This document shows positions 7,292 to 17,294 of a stretch of DNA of 64,000 nucleotides, piece after piece. The stretch's first letter is position 1, and every line of letters begins with the position of its first letter. Origin of the DNA: VXYL01 sp963665195 (lineage in GTDB: Bacteria; Pseudomonadota; Gammaproteobacteria; Pseudomonadales; Azotimanducaceae); contig OY762070.1 in assembly GCA_963665195.1 (NCBI GenBank), positions 3,472,001 to 3,536,000 on the forward strand, written 5' to 3'. Position numbers and translations under genes: made by a program. The notes under the pieces were generated by a model that was not told the DNA's origin, made no database searches, and worked only from the letters and a program-made list of their open reading frames with translations.

Positions 7292-10200
7292 GAAAGCCGA
7301 TCAAGTGCTCCGACTCCTCGGAGCCCCATACCCTCACCGCCTCCTCCTGCCATGCACCGTCCGGCGTGGCGAGATGTTCGGACACCTCGTACCTGACCTT
7401 GCCTGCTCTGTCGTCCACTACCGCCGGCCAAGAGAGTTCGACCGTCGTACTCTTCGCATGGGCGCGGACCCTGGGTCTGTCAGGCGCGACCTCGTCCGGC
7501 TGAGGCGTGATTCGCACCTCCTCGCTGCTCCAATCCGAGCACGAGCTCGCGTCGTCCCACCCGGAGTGCCAGCGCCAGCATGCCTTGACTCGGTAGGTAT
7601 GGGTCCTGCCGAAGAACAGGAGGCTGTCATCCTCGAACGTCGTCCTGTCCGAGTTTCTGTAGCTCTCGGCTTCGCCCTTCCAGGCGAGCGTCGGGTCGGA
7701 CACCGATCTATGGATCCGGTACATCAGGTCGGCAGCGGAGAATCTTCCGTCGATCTGGCCGGGCTCCCACCGCAGGACGGCGAGGCCGCTGTAATCGTCG
7801 AAGTCGATGCTCAAGGATGCGGGGCTGCCGGGTGGGGAGACATCCTCGCCGCGCAGGCAGTCGAGGTTGAAGTTGCCGATCGGCCAGCGCCAGCCTTTGT
7901 TGACCCTAAGCAGCTCGCGGCCGAAGACCTCGACCTTGCCACCGATGTTCGCGTCCAACCCGACCTGTACGTCGTAGTCGAAGTTGCACCCCGAGCCTGC
8001 CCAGGGAGCACGGAACTGGGCGCGAGCATAGGGTCCGAAGTCGACATACGGTCCCGCTACGCCATTGAGTAGGAACTCGAACGACGGACCGATTGTGAGG
8101 CCCACCGATCCGCCCTGCGGTACGCCAACGCTCGCGGATGCTATGGTTTCCAGGCGACGGGCGTTCGCATTGGGCATGGACGAATGCTTGCTTTGCATTC
8201 TTGCGATCTCCGACGCCAGAACGCCCTCGCTGCTGTCCGGGTTCAGGCTGAGGCGGTAGTCCATCGACTTGCCCTTCTGATAGTCCACTTGCACGAGCGC
8301 GCCTTGACTGAGGATGAGCCTGACGCCAAGCTCTGCCGTGGCGGTTGGATCCATGCTCGCTTCGAGCGTGACGGCCAATGCCACTTCCGGCTCGATCCAT
8401 ACGCCGGTCGCAATTGGAATCTTGCCGAAGACTACCGATATGTGCCTTGGCGGTTCGATCTTGACGGTCTTCTTGACGCCGATGTCGCCGATCGACTCGC
8501 TCCACGTAATGCTCGGCAGCACCGCGGCGCGCAGCTCGACCTCGCCGTAGAATCTCTTGAGCCTCACAACCCACTCGCGCTGAATGTAGCCTGCGATCCC
8601 TCCGCAGATGATGAGCGGCCCGCTGGCGGATATGACGCTGAAGTCCAAGCTAGCCTCGAAGTCGATGCATTTCGCAAGCTCGGTCGCGCCTTCCGGGGCG
8701 ACGAGGCGGTCGAGCGCCGGATGCGCCCGGTCGTCGATGGTCGGGGTGGCCGCTTCCACGCGGTAGAGGCGCCTGCCATCCGCGCGTTCTACTGGTGGCC
8801 CGAAGCGGCCTCGCGCATTCAGCATGGGACCGGGCTCGATGCCGGGCGGGAGGATCAGGCCGACCACGTTCTCAGGGGTCAGCTCGCGCTCCAGGAGCAC
8901 CGTTCCAGACGCCATGATGTCGGAGAGGCTCGCGAGCGCGATACGCAGGTACGTCGGCGCTCCCGGCCGAACCGCGACCTGTTCGACGCGCAGGGCGAAG
9001 CTGCTCGAGAACGGCTTGCTCTCATCCTCCACCCCCGAGACGATGACCGTGCCTGGCTCGATGTCGGAGACGTCGGCTTGGCTGGACAGCCTCATCAGCC
9101 CCGTGTCGATATTCCAGTCTTCGATCATGTCCACCCGCGGTGCGTCGAACGTCACGACATGATCGAAGAGCTGCACTGGCTCGGTGGATAGGAAATAGGC
9201 GCGTACCGAGCGGCTCGCGTCGACCGTCACCGTGCATTGGTCGCCAGCGGCGCTGTCGCAGCCGGTCCATTTGCGGAACTCGGCGGTCGCATCCGGGAGC
9301 GCTCGTAGAACGACCTGCGTGCCGAGCTGGGCGTAGGTCTCGCACTGCCCGGCGCTCGCGCAGTCGAGCATGCCGCCATCGGCCAGTTCGACGCGGCCGT
9401 CGCCGAGCACGCGAACGGCGACTTGGGCGGTCTCGTACACGTCCTCCGCAGGCGGATCGACGATTGCGTCGAAGCCGACCACGCCGTCGACGCTGCCGTC
9501 CGCGGCGTCGAGCCGGGCGAGGGTCTCGGCGGTCACCAGGAAGGCGCCCCCGTCCGCGCCCCGGGCGGTGCCGATCATCACGTCCGGCACGCCGTCGCCG
9601 TCCACGTCTCCGGCGGAGATCAAGCTGAGGCCGCTGCCGAAGTACTGCCCTGTGCCGACAAGCTTCCACGATTTCGGCTGCGCGGCGACGTTGCCGATGT
9701 CGATCACGCCGTCGGCCGCGCCGTCGGCGGCATCGGCGGCGGGAAGGTCGACCGCCGAGATGAGGTAGGTTGCGTTCGCGTCGGTGCCGATCAGCAGGTC
9801 CGCGAGGCCGTCGCCGTCGGCATCCCCGGCCGAGGCGAGCATCACGCCGGCTTCGTCCGAGGGGTCGTCGCCCACGAACTTCCAGGAGCCGGTCTGGGCA
9901 GCGACGTTGGCCAGCGAGATGGCGCCGTTCGTGCGGGAGTCGGCCGCGTCCGCCGCGCCGAGGCTTGCCGCGGCGACGAGGTAGGCTGCGCCGCCTGCGA
10001 TTTCGCCTTGGTAGGCGTGCTTCGGCGCGCCGACGATCAAGTCGGCCAGACCGTCGCCGTCCACGTCCCCTGCGGCGGCGACCCGTTCGCCGGCCAGGTC
10101 GAACGAGCGTTCGCCGGCGAGACTCCAGGAGTTCGGGCGCCCTACCAGATCGGCCACATCGATCACACCGTCGCTGTCGGAGTCCGCGGCGGCGAGATCA

Positions 10201-12683
10201 GCGCCCGCAGCCAGGTAGGCGGCGCCGCTGGCCGTACGACCCTCGAACGCGGCGTGCGGTGCGCCGAGCAGGATGTCCGCTCGGCCATCGCCGTCGACAT
10301 CGCCCGCCGCCGCGACGCCGCGACCGGCGTCGCCGCCAAGGCCGGTGCCGACGAACTCCCACGAGCCCGTCTGCGCCGCGGCCCGGCCGATGCCGATGAT
10401 GCCGTCCGAGGTGCCGTCTGCGGAGTCGGCTGTGGCGAGGTCCGCGAGCGACAGCAGGTAGGCGGCACCGACACTGGCGCCGCCGTCGGGCCGCGCGTGC
10501 AGGAGCAGGTTGCCGCTGCCATCGCCGCCGACATCGCCGGCGTCGATCACGGCGGTGCCGATCTGCGCACCGGCCTCGCCGAGCACCTTCCACGATGCGG
10601 CCAGCTTGGCTGCCTCGCCGAGGTCGATCACGCCATCGGCGCTGCCGTCGGCGGCATCGGCTGCGGCGAAGTCGGCGCTGGCGAGGAGGTACACCGCGCC
10701 GGCGTCGCCGCCGCCTGCGGCGCTTCGCGGCGCACCGATGGCCAGATCCGTTGCGCCGTCGGCGTCGAGGTCCGTGATCGGCGCGATGCCCCAGCCGGCC
10801 GAGTCGCCGGCGGCTTCGCCGACGAACTTCCAGGAGTTGGGCTGCGCGGCCACGTTCCGCAGCAGCAGCGTGCCGTCCTCGCTGCCGTCGGCGGCGTCGG
10901 CGCGCACCATGTCCGTTGCCGCGATCAGGTACGCCGCGCCGGCGCCGTCCCGGTCCGCGCCGGGCGTGTGGAAGGGCGCGCCGATCAAGAGGTGGCTTCG
11001 GCCGCCGCCGGGGGCGCTGATCGCCGCCAGACTCCAGCCGGCGCCGTCGTCGGCCTGCTCGCCGACGAAGCGGTAGCTGCGCGAGATGGGCACGGCTTCG
11101 ACCGGCACCGATGCCACTCCGTCGCCAAGAGCGTTGGTCGCATGGACGGTGACCGCATGAACGACGCCCGGCGCCAGACCGTCGATGGTGCAGCCGAGCG
11201 TCTCGGCATCCGTACTGCAGGCGCCGATGCTCTTGCCGTCCGCGCTGGCCGTCGAAGCGCCGTAGCCGGTGATCGGCGAGCCGCCGTCGTCCGCCTCTGC
11301 CACCGCAGCCCAGGCCACGGTCAGCCGGGTGACGCCCGGCGTCGCTTGGACATCCGCGGGAGCGGCGGTGGGCGGAGTCGGCGGCAAGGTGGCGGTGTCG
11401 AGCGGCGTCGAGGCGGCGCCCGTGCCCACCGCGTTGACGGCGCTCGCCGTGACCGCGTAGGCCGTGCCGGGCGCGAGACCTTCGATGGTGCAGCCGACGC
11501 CGTCGGCATCCGCGGTGCAGGTCGCGCCGTCTCCTTCGTCGGGCACCGCGGCGGCGACGTAGCCGGTGATCGGCGAGCCGCCGTCGTCGGCTTCCGCCAC
11601 GGGATCCCAGCTCACGGCGAGGTGCCGCAGGCTGGGCACCGCGGCGACGTTCTCCGGCGCCGCGGGCACGGTCGGCGTCGTCGCCTCGACCGGCGGACTG
11701 GAGGCGGGACCGGCACCCACTGCGTTGTCGGCGCGCACGGTCACGCTGAACGTGGTGCCAGCGGCAAGGCCGGTCAAGGCGCAGGTGGTTTCGGTTGCCG
11801 CGGCCGAGCATTGCGCGCTTGCGCCGTCGTCGGGCGGTGTCGCCACCGCCGTGTAGCCGGTGATCGGCGAGCCGCCGTCGTCCGCTTCGGCGACGGCGTC
11901 CCAGCTCGCCGTCAACGTCCCGGCGCCCGCCGTCACTTGGACGTTGTCGGGCGCAGCCGTGGGCGCTGTTGGCGTCGTCGCGGATACGGCTTCGGATGCC
12001 GGCCCGGCACCGGCCTCGTTCTCCGCGGCCACCGTGACGCTGTACGTGGTGCCGGCGGGCAGGCCGTCGATGGTGCAGGCGGTTGCCGCGGCGTCGGAGC
12101 GGCACTCGGAACTCGCGCCGCCGGCCGCGGGCTCGGCGGTCGCCACGTAGCCGGTGATCGCCGAGCTTCCCGCGTCGGAATCGGAGATGGCATCCCAGCT
12201 CACTGTCAGCGCCCCGGCGCCGACGCCGACCTGGACGTTGCCGGGCGCAGCCGTGGGCGCACTGGCCGCAGTGACGGTGAACGTGTAGTCCCCCGTGGTC
12301 GACGAGGAGAAGCCGCGCACGCGCACGAAGTAGGTGCCGGCGGTCGCGTCCCGTTCGATGCGGAAGTTGCTTCGCGAACCGCTGTCGTCGTCGCTCTCGA
12401 TCTCCCCGCCGCCTGCGTCCAGCAGCGTGCCGCGGGTGTCCGTCCGGCCTTCGGTTTGCACGGTAACGGTGCTCGCTTCGGCCAGATCGAAGCGGAAGTA
12501 GTCCTCGTCGCCTCGGGTGAGCGTGCCGGCGGTGGACGAGCCGACCTCCACCGCCGTCGCCGTGTCCGTGCTGTCGCCGTGGTCGTCCTGGGCGTAGACG
12601 AACGGTGCAACGAGGGCGACAGCGATGGCGGCTGGCGTCAGGCTGGTGCGGCGCTTGATGGGTTGCTGGATCGAGTGTTTCAA
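7284..12683 (-). CDS. Giant secreted PPC-Fn3-FG-GAP protein, N-terminal part (truncated by IS1380)
   Basis: About 1,799 residues from a TTG at 12681-12683, preceded by GGAGG. This start leaves a clean signal peptide (MKHSIQQPIKRRTS, then LTPAAIAVALVAPFVYA). ATG at 12737 is the longer option. Domains in order: a PPC-like beta sandwich (DEDYFRFDLAEASTVTVQTE to GDYTFTV, about 40-140); four Fn3 repeats (about 145-530, each with WDAVAEADDGGSPITGY or a variant); six to ten FG-GAP propeller units with calcium-loop motifs such as GDVDGDGRADILLGAPHA (about 540-1110); an InlB-B-like domain (FRKWTGCDSAAGDQCTVTVD, about 1130-1200); a long unassigned region; and C-terminal Fn3 domains. The frame leaves host DNA at 7292 and stops at once in the element (EHLIGFPP). 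It is probably the middle gene of an operon with the upstream propeller gene and the downstream CsgG-like gene. Confidence 0.85.
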   Translation of the reverse strand: MKHSIQQPIKRRTSLTPAAIAVALVAPFVYAQDDHGDSTDTATAVEVGSSTAGTLTRGDEDYFRFDLAEASTVTVQTEGRTDTRGTLLDAGGGEIESDDDSGSRSNFRIERDATAGTYFVRVRGFSSSTTGDYTFTVTAASAPTAAPGNVQVGVGAGALTVSWDAISDSDAGSSAITGYVATAEPAAGGASSECRSDAAATACTIDGLPAGTTYSVTVAAENEAGAGPASEAVSATTPTAPTAAPDNVQVTAGAGTLTASWDAVAEADDGGSPITGYTAVATPPDDGASAQCSAAATETTCALTGLAAGTTFSVTVRADNAVGAGPASSPPVEATTPTVPAAPENVAAVPSLRHLAVSWDPVAEADDGGSPITGYVAAAVPDEGDGATCTADADGVGCTIEGLAPGTAYAVTASAVNAVGTGAASTPLDTATLPPTPPTAAPADVQATPGVTRLTVAWAAVAEADDGGSPITGYGASTASADGKSIGACSTDAETLGCTIDGLAPGVVHAVTVHATNALGDGVASVPVEAVPISRSYRFVGEQADDGAGWSLAAISAPGGGRSHLLIGAPFHTPGADRDGAGAAYLIAATDMVRADAADGSEDGTLLLRNVAAQPNSWKFVGEAAGDSAGWGIAPITDLDADGATDLAIGAPRSAAGGGDAGAVYLLASADFAAADAADGSADGVIDLGEAAKLAASWKVLGEAGAQIGTAVIDAGDVGGDGSGNLLLHARPDGGASVGAAYLLSLADLATADSADGTSDGIIGIGRAAAQTGSWEFVGTGLGGDAGRGVAAAGDVDGDGRADILLGAPHAAFEGRTASGAAYLAAGADLAAADSDSDGVIDVADLVGRPNSWSLAGERSFDLAGERVAAAGDVDGDGLADLIVGAPKHAYQGEIAGGAAYLVAAASLGAADAADSRTNGAISLANVAAQTGSWKFVGDDPSDEAGVMLASAGDADGDGLADLLIGTDANATYLISAVDLPAADAADGAADGVIDIGNVAAQPKSWKLVGTGQYFGSGLSLISAGDVDGDGVPDVMIGTARGADGGAFLVTAETLARLDAADGSVDGVVGFDAIVDPPAEDVYETAQVAVRVLGDGRVELADGGMLDCASAGQCETYAQLGTQVVLRALPDATAEFRKWTGCDSAAGDQCTVTVDASRSVRAYFLSTEPVQLFDHVVTFDAPRVDMIEDWNIDTGLMRLSSQADVSDIEPGTVIVSGVEDESKPFSSSFALRVEQVAVRPGAPTYLRIALASLSDIMASGTVLLERELTPENVVGLILPPGIEPGPMLNARGRFGPPVERADGRRLYRVEAATPTIDDRAHPALDRLVAPEGATELAKCIDFEASLDFSVISASGPLIICGGIAGYIQREWVVRLKRFYGEVELRAAVLPSITWSESIGDIGVKKTVKIEPPRHISVVFGKIPIATGVWIEPEVALAVTLEASMDPTATAELGVRLILSQGALVQVDYQKGKSMDYRLSLNPDSSEGVLASEIARMQSKHSSMPNANARRLETIASASVGVPQGGSVGLTIGPSFEFLLNGVAGPYVDFGPYARAQFRAPWAGSGCNFDYDVQVGLDANIGGKVEVFGRELLRVNKGWRWPIGNFNLDCLRGEDVSPPGSPASLSIDFDDYSGLAVLRWEPGQIDGRFSAADLMYRIHRSVSDPTLAWKGEAESYRNSDRTTFEDDSLLFFGRTHTYRVKACWRWHSGWDDASSCSDWSSEEVRITPQPDEVAPDRPRVRAHAKSTTVELSWPAVVDDRAGKVRYEVSEHLATPDGAWQEEAVRVWGSEESEHLIGFPP

Positions 12684-12740
12684 TGGGGCCTCCGGGTGGA
12701 TCGGCGCATTCTGGTTGCGTGCCCGAATTGGTGTCATCGC

Positions 12741-15700
12741 TCAACGGCCGGACAGCGGGTAGGCGTAGACTCTGGCGTCGAAGTAATCGACCACGTAGAG
12801 CGTGCCGTCTTGGGCGGTGATTCGACGAGCATAGCTATTTCTCGGGTAGAGGTCGAAGTCCAGGTCGGGACGCCGCGCCCCGCCCGCGGCGTAGGCGTAG
12901 ACCTTGTCGGACCCGCGGTCGGCCACGTAGAACGCGCCGTCCGCGTGCGCGATGCCCGTGGGGTCCCCGCTGTCCCCGTCGAGTACGAAGTCGAGGTCGG
13001 CGCGCCGCGCCCCGTCGAAGCCGTAGGCGTAGACCTTCTCGTCGTACTCGTCGGCCACGTAGAACGCGCCGTCCGCGTGCGCGATGCCCGTGGGGTCCCC
13101 GTTGTCCCCGTCGAGTACGAAGTCGAGGTCGGCGCGCCGCGCCCCGTCGAAGCCGTAGGCGTATACCTTGTCGTACTGGTCGTCGGCCACGTAGAACGCG
13201 CCGTCCGCGTGCGCGATGCCCGCGGGGTCCCCGTTGTCCCCGTCGAGTACGAAGTCGAGGTCGGTGCGCCGCGCCCCGTCGGCGGCGTAGGCGTAGACCT
13301 TGTCGTCGTACCGGTCGGCCACGTAGAACGCGGCGTCCGCGTGCGCGATGCCATCGGGGTGCCCGTTTTCCCCGTCGAGGTCGAAGTCGCCTCGAACCGT
13401 TGCGAACGCGCCGTAGGCGTAGACCTTGTCGTCGTACTCGTCGGCCACGTAGAACGCGCCGTCCGCATGCGCGATGCCCGCGGGGGAGTTGTCCCCGTCG
13501 AGGTCGAAGTCGAGGTCGGTGCGCCGCGCCCCGTCGAAGCCGTATGCGTAGACCTTCTCGTTGTACCAGTCGGCTACGTAGAGCGCGCCGTCCGCGTGCG
13601 CGATGCCCCTGGGGTACAAGTTGTCCCCGTCGAGGTCGAAGTCGAGGTCGCCGCGCCGCGCCCCGTCGGCGGCGTAGGCGAAGACCTTATAGAAGTACCA
13701 GTCGGCCACGTAGAACGCGCCGTCCGCGTGCGCGATGCCCGCGGGGGCCCCGTTGTACCCGTCGAGGTCGAAGTCGAGGTCGGCGCGCCGCGCCCCGTCG
13801 AAGCCGTATGCGTAGACCTTGTCGTACTGGTCGTCGGCGGTGCCGTCCTTGGGGCGGGCGAAGATGATGCCGCCGCCGCCGTCGGCCACGTAGAACGCGC
13901 CGTCTGCGTGCGCGATGCCCGCGGGGTACCCGTTGTCCCCGTCGAGGTCGAAGTCGAGGTCGGCGCGCCGCGCCCCGTCGAAGCCGTAGGCGTAGACCTT
14001 GTCGTCGTACTCGTCGGCCACGTAGAACGCGCCGTCCGCGTGCGCGATGCCCGTGGGGTCCCCGTTGTCCCCGTCGAGTACGAAGTCGAGGTCGGCGCGC
14101 CGCGCCCCGTCGAAGCCGTAGGCGTAGACCTTCTCGTCGTACTCGTCGGCCACGTAGAACGCGCCGTCCGCGTGCGCGATGCCCGCGGGGTACCCGTTGT
14201 CCCCGTCGAGTACGAAGTCGAGGTCGGCGCGCCGCGCCCCGTCGAAGCCGTAGGCGTAGACCTTGTCGTCGTACTCGTCGGCCACGTAGAACGCGGCGTC
14301 CGCGTGCGCGATGCCCGCGGGGGAGTTGTCCCCGTCGAGGTCGAAGTCGAGGTCGGCGCGCCGCGCCCCGTCGAAGCCGTAGGCGTAGACCTTGTCGTCG
14401 TACTCGTCGGCCACGTAGAACGCGGCGTCCGCGTGCGCGATGCCCGTGGGGTCCCCGTTGCCCCCGTCGAGGTCGAAGTCGAGGTCGGCGCGCCGCGCCC
14501 CGTCGGCGGCGTAGGCGTAGACCTTGACGTCGGACCAGTCGGCCACGTAGAACGCGCCGTCCGCGTGCGCGATGCCCGTGGGGTCCTCGTTGTCCCCGTC
14601 GAGTACGAAGTCGAGGTCGGCGAGCCGGGCACCGTCCGCGCCGTAGACCTCGACCTTGCCACCGTCCCAGTTGTGGATGGGGCCACTACGGATAGCGTAG
14701 AGGCTGTTTCCCCAATACGCTATGCCAGAGTACCGTCCCCCCGAGGCTAGGCGAAATCCACTGGTCGCACCGGCTGCGCCGACCGGTTCGGGCACGGTGA
14801 CGGCAACGCCAGCCGCGCAGTTGTTCGTGCCGTCGGCGTCTCGCCCGACCGACACCGCCACGCAGGCGCCGTAGTAGTGGGTGCTGGCGCTCGAAGGTGC
14901 CGTCACTTTGATCGTCTCATCCACCGCCGCGCCGCTGGCGAGCGGCCCCACCGTTGCCGACCCCAGCCGGGCGTCGAACAGCCCGATGGCATCGTCGGGC
15001 GACGAGAGGAAGACCAGATTCGCGCTCGGCGACCGGTCGGCGCCGTCATTGCGCACCGTGGCGGTCAGCTCGAAGGGCTCGCCGGGCGCCGCCTCGCCGG
15101 CCGCCACGGTCACCGCGAGGTCCGGCGCGCCCATGGCGACGAAGACGCCGACAGAGCAGTTGTTCGTCGTGTCGAGTTCGCCTGCGACGGCTGCCACGCA
15201 GGCGCCGTAGTAGGCGCCCGAGTCCGGGTTCTGGAAGTCCGACTCGTACCATTCGCCATCGAAGTCGACGTCGTCGACCACCGTCGTGCCGACGACTGGG
15301 TCTGAGGTCGAGATTTCGTCATCGTCCTCCGAGCGGTGGAAGCTCAGCGTCGGTTCCTCGCCGACGGGATCCGCCACGTTGCGGACCCTGACCCTCATCC
15401 TGAACTGGCGACCGGCGAAGCTGGTGCGCACGACCGTCGGGTCCGCCACCCGCAGATCGGGGCCGGTCTCGTCCAACGGGCGGTAGCCCCGTCGCCGCGG
15501 CACCCCTGGAACAGGGCCCGGCAGGTAGGCGGCCGCTGGGCGCCGCGCCGCCGGCCCGGCGTGGCGCGGCGGCTCGGTAGCCGGCGCCGCGGCTTGCGAA
15601 GCGCCGCCGCGGGCGAAGATGAGCACGCCCGATGCCGGCGTGGCGACGTAGACGTGGCGACTGTCGGGACTGGTCGCCACGGCCACGGGCGAGCTGAATG

Positions 15701-16762
15701 CTGGCAGTTCGGCGACAGCGTCCGCGGTCCAGATCTCGGCCTCCGCGCCGCGCGGCCAGTGCGCGCCGAACGCCGCGCGGCGGCAGAACACGTGGACGAC
15801 GTCCGCGCTGGCGATGGCCGCGGCGAATCGGCAGCCGCCCCCGCGCGGAGCGGTCGGGAACGGCGCGCCGGCGCGGCGCGGCCGCAAGGGGTCGGCCAGG
15901 TCGAACATGCCGACGCCGTTCGCCTCGACGACGTACGCGCGACCATCGGCCGCGACCGCCAGCGCCGTCGCCGGCGCGTCGAGGGGGACGGGATCGCCGC
16001 TCGCCGCCAGGAGGCCCGTGGCCGCATCTCGCTCGAAGACCAGCAGCCCGTCGTCCGCGAGCGCGTAGAGCCGGTCGCCGTTGAGCGCAGCGCTGGACAG
16101 CCCGGGCGCTTCCAAGGTCTGCGCGAACCGCGGTGCGCCCGCCGGCCCTGCCGCCAACTCGAAGACGTCCACGCGACCGGGGCCAATCCGGTACGCGAAG
16201 GCGCCGTCCGCCTGCGAGAGCAGCGCGTCGCCGCAGGTGTACGGATCGTCCTCGGCGACCAGGTCGATGCCGCCGGCAAGGCGGCCGTCGTCGGCGCCGT
16301 CTCGCAGCGGCCGGAACTCCCGCCAAGCGCCGCAGTCGTCCGCGAGCACCCGGCCGCGGGCGGCATCCCACGCCAGCGCGGCGCGGCTCAGGTCGATGCC
16401 CTGGGCAGCGGACTGCACGCGGTCGAGGCGGCCGGTCTCGGCGTCCCTTGCGAACACCTCCAAGCCGAGTTCGGTGGCCAGGTACAGCGTCCGGCCGCCG
16501 TCGGCCATCGCCAAGTCGGCGCTGCCGCGAACGGCCACCGGTTCGCCTCGCGAGTCCAGGTCGCCGTCGGCCACCCGCCCGACGTAGGCCAGTCGGCCAT
16601 CGGCAGCATCGCCGCCCGCTGGGACGGCGGCATCCGCGCGGTTAGCGTCGGAGGACCCGAAACCGGCCAGAGCCGCGGCGACGCACAGCGCGATGGTCGC
16701 CGCGGCCCAGCGGCCCAGCGGCCCGGCGGCCGGAAGCGCCCGTGTTCGCGGTGCAGGTTCAA
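12741..16762 (-). CDS. Secreted beta-propeller/CARDB protein with about 15 near-identical blades; start frameshifted by an 8-bp repeat
   Basis: The long frame covers about 1,325 residues. The first part (about residues 50-440) is a lactonase-like propeller (LAMADGGRTLYLATELGLEV and similar). It is followed by RSPVQ-type linker sequence and two CARDB-like domains (DLAVTVAAGEAAPGEPFELT). From about residue 690 come about 15 blades of 43-44 residues with the core GIAHADGAFYVADEYDDKVY. The last stop is at 12741, just before the giant gene. By comparison with the paralogue at 17295-22022 the natural start is TTG at 16760-16762, with GGAGG at 16772-16776 and the n-region MNLHREHGRFRPPGRW. A 2.9-copy tandem repeat of GGGCCGCT at 16702-16724 breaks that frame; removing one unit restores WAAATIALCVAAALAGFGSS. 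Without it the first usual start is GTG at 16574, which lacks a signal peptide. Confidence 0.8.
12870..14640 (-). repeat. Tandem array of about 130-bp units coding for propeller blades
   Basis: Thirteen or more units of 126-132 bp are nearly identical at the DNA level. A core of about 40 bp reading GTCGGCCACGTAGAACGC and onward on the plus strand recurs in each. Differences concentrate in the codons for the four or five residues between YVAD and VYAY. One unit (about 13800-13900) has an extra segment coding for GGGGIIFARPKDGTADDQYD. The lack of synonymous drift suggests recent amplification or gene conversion. Confidence 0.85.
16702..16724 (-). repeat. 8-bp tandem repeat in the signal-peptide segment (2.9 copies of GGGCCGCT)
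   Basis: On the plus strand GCGGCCCA occurs at 702-709 and 710-717, and again as GCGGCCC at 718-724 (all +16000). Eight is not a multiple of three, so each gain or loss of a unit changes the frame between the start codon at 16762 and the body of the propeller gene. With one unit fewer the gene would encode a complete signal peptide. Confidence 0.7.
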
Positions 16763-16776
16763 GCCATCAATCCTCC

Positions 16777-17107
16777 ATGCCAACTGCGTTCGCGCATCGG
16801 CGTGAGGATCTGCGGCGCTCGTCCGCCTTGTTCGTCTTTCGGGCGAAGCGGTGCGCCCCTGTCTGTCCCGAGTAGCTTGCCTCGTTGATTCAGCGGCGAC
16901 CCGCTTCGCGGGCCTCGTTTCGATGCGCACTTGAACCATACGCCATGCCGACAGGAAGCGCAAGTTCATGACGGCAATGCATGAATATCTAGTGAGTTGC
17001 AGAGGGGAGAATGCCGCCTAAAGTGAGCAACCGTGGCGTGGGGCGCGATCGGCGACCGTGCGCCGACGGCTCCGACACTCCTGCGTGGCTGACGCGCCCC
17101 GGCGGCG
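16777..17107. other. Intergenic stretch, no gene seen
   Basis: I found no credible reading frame, RNA gene or terminator here. The sequence directly upstream of the propeller start resembles the equivalent stretch at 22030-22060 (GCGAA-GCA-TTGGCATGGAGGA), so it is the conserved 5' region of the two propeller genes. Confidence 0.5.
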
Positions 17108-17239
17108 CTACCGACCGGGACCTTGCCGGGTGCCCCGTTCGTCCTGGCCCCAGGCGAAAGGGGGCCGCAAGCGCGATGGCGATGGCAGGCAGAACCAGAC
17201 TGGCGTGGCTGGTCGGGATCGTCTGGTCGGGTGGTTCAT
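17108..17239 (-). pseudogene. Vestigial start of a second Fn3/FG-GAP giant gene
   Basis: An ATG at 17239 with GGAG nearby starts a 43-residue frame ending FAWGQDERGTRQGPGR at a TAG at 17108. Its middle, in another frame, reads SLVLPAIAIALAAPF. This matches the signal peptide of the giant gene at 12683 (SLTPAAIAVALVAPFVYAQD), and the bases around the start (CACCCGGAG..CCCAT) also match. It lies directly after the second propeller gene, as the giant gene lies after the first. So it looks like the remnant of the giant gene in a duplicated block. The claim rests on about 100 bp. Confidence 0.4.
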
Positions 17240-17294
17240 GGGATCTCCGGGTGCCGGTCCGTGTAGCGGTTAAGTGTGTGGCCGAAGGCTTGGG

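Noticed and set aside
5811..8072. Long plus-strand open frame across the insertion element and the host gene
   Set aside because: Antisense to the transposase; the same shadow recurs inside copy B, and it crosses an element boundary.
9423..14750. Very long plus-strand open frame (about 1,775 residues) with repeated VGHVERAVRVRDARGV
   Set aside because: It is the antisense shadow of the propeller and giant genes. The repeats mirror the blade array, there is no sensible domain, and high GC removes stop codons.
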